From positions 40,466 through 104,465 of the forward strand of contig JAJXWW010000052.1 of the NCBI GenBank assembly GCA_021781415.1: a DNA stretch of 64,000 bases. Direction: 5' to 3'. The notes under the pieces were generated by a model. It did no database searches. It saw only the letters and a list, made by a program, of their open reading frames with translations, and was not told where the DNA came from. Origin of the DNA: Planctomycetota bacterium. GTDB lineage: Bacteria; Planctomycetota; Planctomycetia; Gemmatales; Gemmataceae. Position numbers and translations under genes: made by a program. This document shows positions 62,488-64,000 of this stretch, in pieces (positions within the stretch are counted from its first letter, which is position 1; each line of letters starts with the position of its first letter).

Positions 62488-63957
62488 TTAGAGGAACATC
62501 CCGGCGAGCAACTCGTAGGCGTAGTCCTCGCAGGTCAATGGCAAGGGAGCGTGCAATTCATACTCGGGGTTGAAATCGGGAATGAACAGAGTTTGTTCGA
62601 GATCCTGAATGATCGGCCCCGGCCCGAAGACGATGCCGAGTTCGTGGTTGCGATACAGACTGAGCAGATCGAAATTGCCGCTGCCCATGTAGGCCCAAGA
62701 ACCGTCGATCAGAGCGGTTTTTGTGTGGATGCGGCCCGGATAGAGATAGACGCGCACCCCGGCGGCGAGCAAGCGATTGGCCGTTACCTTGTTCGTATGA
62801 TTGATCGACTCGGTATCCGATTGGATGGTGAAGAGGATGCGGGCATCGACGCCGCGCCGGCGGGCGCGAGCCAGTTTTGTTATCACGCCGTTGTCCGTCA
62901 GATAGGGGTTTTCCAGGAGGATCGAGTGCTTGGCCGCGTCGATGGCGCGATAAAGCGATTTGCGGAGGCTGTGATGCGTCGGCGAATTGCCGACGAGCCG
63001 ACCGGCCGCGTTGGCGATGATTGGCAGCGGCTCCGTTTGAATACAAGCGGGTTTGCCTCCCTGTTGCCGCCAATAATTCTCAAACATCGATTGCCATTCG
63101 CCGACAAGCGGTCCCTGTACGGTATAGCTGATGTCGTGGCGTTGAAAGAAAGCCGCTTCGGTGAAATTGCGCCCGCCGGCCCAGGCGGTATGGCCGTCGA
63201 TTAAGACTAATTTGCGATGGTCGAAGTGTGCCAACGGGCTGCGATCGCGAATCAGCTCAACGTGGGGTTGCTGGGCCATCCAGCATACGACCCGATTGAG
63301 CTTGCCGGCCGTCTTCGCATTGCTGCCTTGAGGTACGGGCAGGTTTGGGCTGACTGCCGGCGCGAACATAAGGTTCGCACTGCCGTCAACGAGAAGGCGG
63401 ACCCGCCGAGTGGGTGACGCGGCGGCGGCCAGACGCCGCGCGACCTGCCAACCGACTTCATCGTCTTCCCACGTGAAGATGATGACGTCGATGCGGCATT
63501 GAGCCGAATCGATGAGATGTTCGAGGAGCGCGAGTGCTTCGCCTCCGTCGGGATACAACCGCACCGAAGCCGGCTCCAGATTCGTCTCCATCAGGGATGG
63601 ATCGAGAGTGTCGGGAACAGGACACAGCGGCGGCGGCGTGCCGTGTAATCGCATGCCGATTCGTTTGCAGAAGATCCCTCTGCCTGCCGCACAAAACCAA
63701 GCCGTCTGGTCGGCTAACACGGTGCGACCGGCGCGCAGAGGATGGTGCGCAAACTCTTCCCCTGTATCGCACAGGACTTGCCGCGCGAGGACGCGGTAAC
63801 GATCGGCGTTCGCCGTCCTCGGCGTACAGCCGGAAGGTTTGGCAGGTGGAGTTTGACAGCCGCTTGCGAGAAGCAGCATGGCTGTCAACAGATACGGCGG
63901 TACAAACCCGCCGCGATAGGCGTGGCATCTTCGTTGTGTCGTCATGGTGAGCTTCAT
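62488..63957 (-). CDS. phospholipase D / cardiolipin synthase-like lipoprotein
   Basis: A 489-aa protein from ATG 63957; an in-frame ATG at 63945 is possible. A lipoprotein signal (LLTAMLLLASGCQTPPAKPS, lipobox LASGC with Cys34) is followed by two PLD domains with HKD motifs: HFDHRKLVLIDGHTAWAGGRN (about residues 243-262) and RIHTKTALIDGSWAYMGSGN (about 404-424). The arrangement matches cardiolipin synthases (ClsC/B-like), but the lipobox places it outside the cytoplasm, so a phospholipid-processing role at the outer membrane is also possible. It stands alone on the minus strand, at the window edge. Confidence 0.9.
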   Translation of the reverse strand: MKLTMTTQRRCHAYRGGFVPPYLLTAMLLLASGCQTPPAKPSGCTPRTANADRYRVLARQVLCDTGEEFAHHPLRAGRTVLADQTAWFCAAGRGIFCKRIGMRLHGTPPPLCPVPDTLDPSLMETNLEPASVRLYPDGGEALALLEHLIDSAQCRIDVIIFTWEDDEVGWQVARRLAAAASPTRRVRLLVDGSANLMFAPAVSPNLPVPQGSNAKTAGKLNRVVCWMAQQPHVELIRDRSPLAHFDHRKLVLIDGHTAWAGGRNFTEAAFFQRHDISYTVQGPLVGEWQSMFENYWRQQGGKPACIQTEPLPIIANAAGRLVGNSPTHHSLRKSLYRAIDAAKHSILLENPYLTDNGVITKLARARRRGVDARILFTIQSDTESINHTNKVTANRLLAAGVRVYLYPGRIHTKTALIDGSWAYMGSGNFDLLSLYRNHELGIVFGPGPIIQDLEQTLFIPDFNPEYELHAPLPLTCEDYAYELLAGMFL

Positions 63958-64000
63958 GCTCCGCTGAAGGAATCGTATCCTACGGTGCGAGTATCTCCTC

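Noticed and set aside
1..64000. tRNA, rRNA and riboswitch search by eye
   Set aside because: No cloverleaf ends, no rRNA core words and no riboswitch-like conserved block were recognised; a covariance-model scan would be decisive.

Overview
The window looks like a planctomycete chromosome, probably of the Gemmata/Zavarzinella-like lineage. The evidence is GC-rich sequence, two large secreted proteins with the planctomycete N-terminal LExLExR-type motif, a PVC-type CxxCH cytochrome protein, a TPR-sulfotransferase fusion, an exosortase/EpsI exopolysaccharide locus and an Uma2-family nuclease. No rRNA, tRNA, transposase or CRISPR array was recognised. The lineage is inferred from gene content only.

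Region 1 (1-13.6 kb, all minus strand) is an exopolysaccharide/exosortase operon. In transcription order it holds exosortase, a Wzc-like chain-length/BY-kinase-like ATPase, an EpsI-family protein, a polyprenyl-phosphate sugar transferase, a GT2 glycosyltransferase, a DUF3473-type polysaccharide deacetylase, five GT4-type glycosyltransferases (one reduced to a single N-terminal domain) and a Wzy/O-antigen-ligase-like membrane protein cut by the window edge. A secreted subtilisin-like protease stands divergently beside the exosortase. No PEP-CTERM substrate is encoded here.

Region 2 (15.5-19.7 kb, minus) is a sulfur-handling operon. An ArsR-family repressor with several cysteines is followed by two rhodaneses, a CoA-disulfide-reductase/rhodanese fusion and a DUF1264 protein. 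The ArsR gene has a good TTGACA/TATATT promoter overlapped by an 18-bp near-perfect palindrome, which suggests autoregulation.

Region 3 (19.8-38.8 kb) holds a TolC/MFP/RND efflux triad followed by ordinary metabolic and stress genes: FAH-family hydrolase, alpha/beta-hydrolase-like protein, an oversized Hsp70, a radical SAM protein of the SplB/PA0069 kind, a membrane cytochrome c, DHH phosphoesterase, creatininase-family amidohydrolase, polyphosphate kinase and a CobW-type GTPase.

Region 4 (39-52.5 kb) is a cell-surface island. It has two secreted repeat or adhesin-like proteins (437 aa and a 1709-aa Gly-rich beta-helix candidate), an outer-membrane beta-barrel candidate, a CNNM/CorC-type membrane protein, a TPR-sulfotransferase and three small uncharacterised exported or membrane proteins.

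Region 5 (52.7-64 kb) holds the PVC cytochrome/sorbosone-dehydrogenase-like protein, an Uma2 nuclease, transaldolase-like and CbiX-like genes in an ATGA overlap, metF, ispH, a double ABC-2 permease and a phospholipase-D lipoprotein. Several intergenic inverted repeats recur in the window, including one family present twice (10.0 kb and 62.3 kb).
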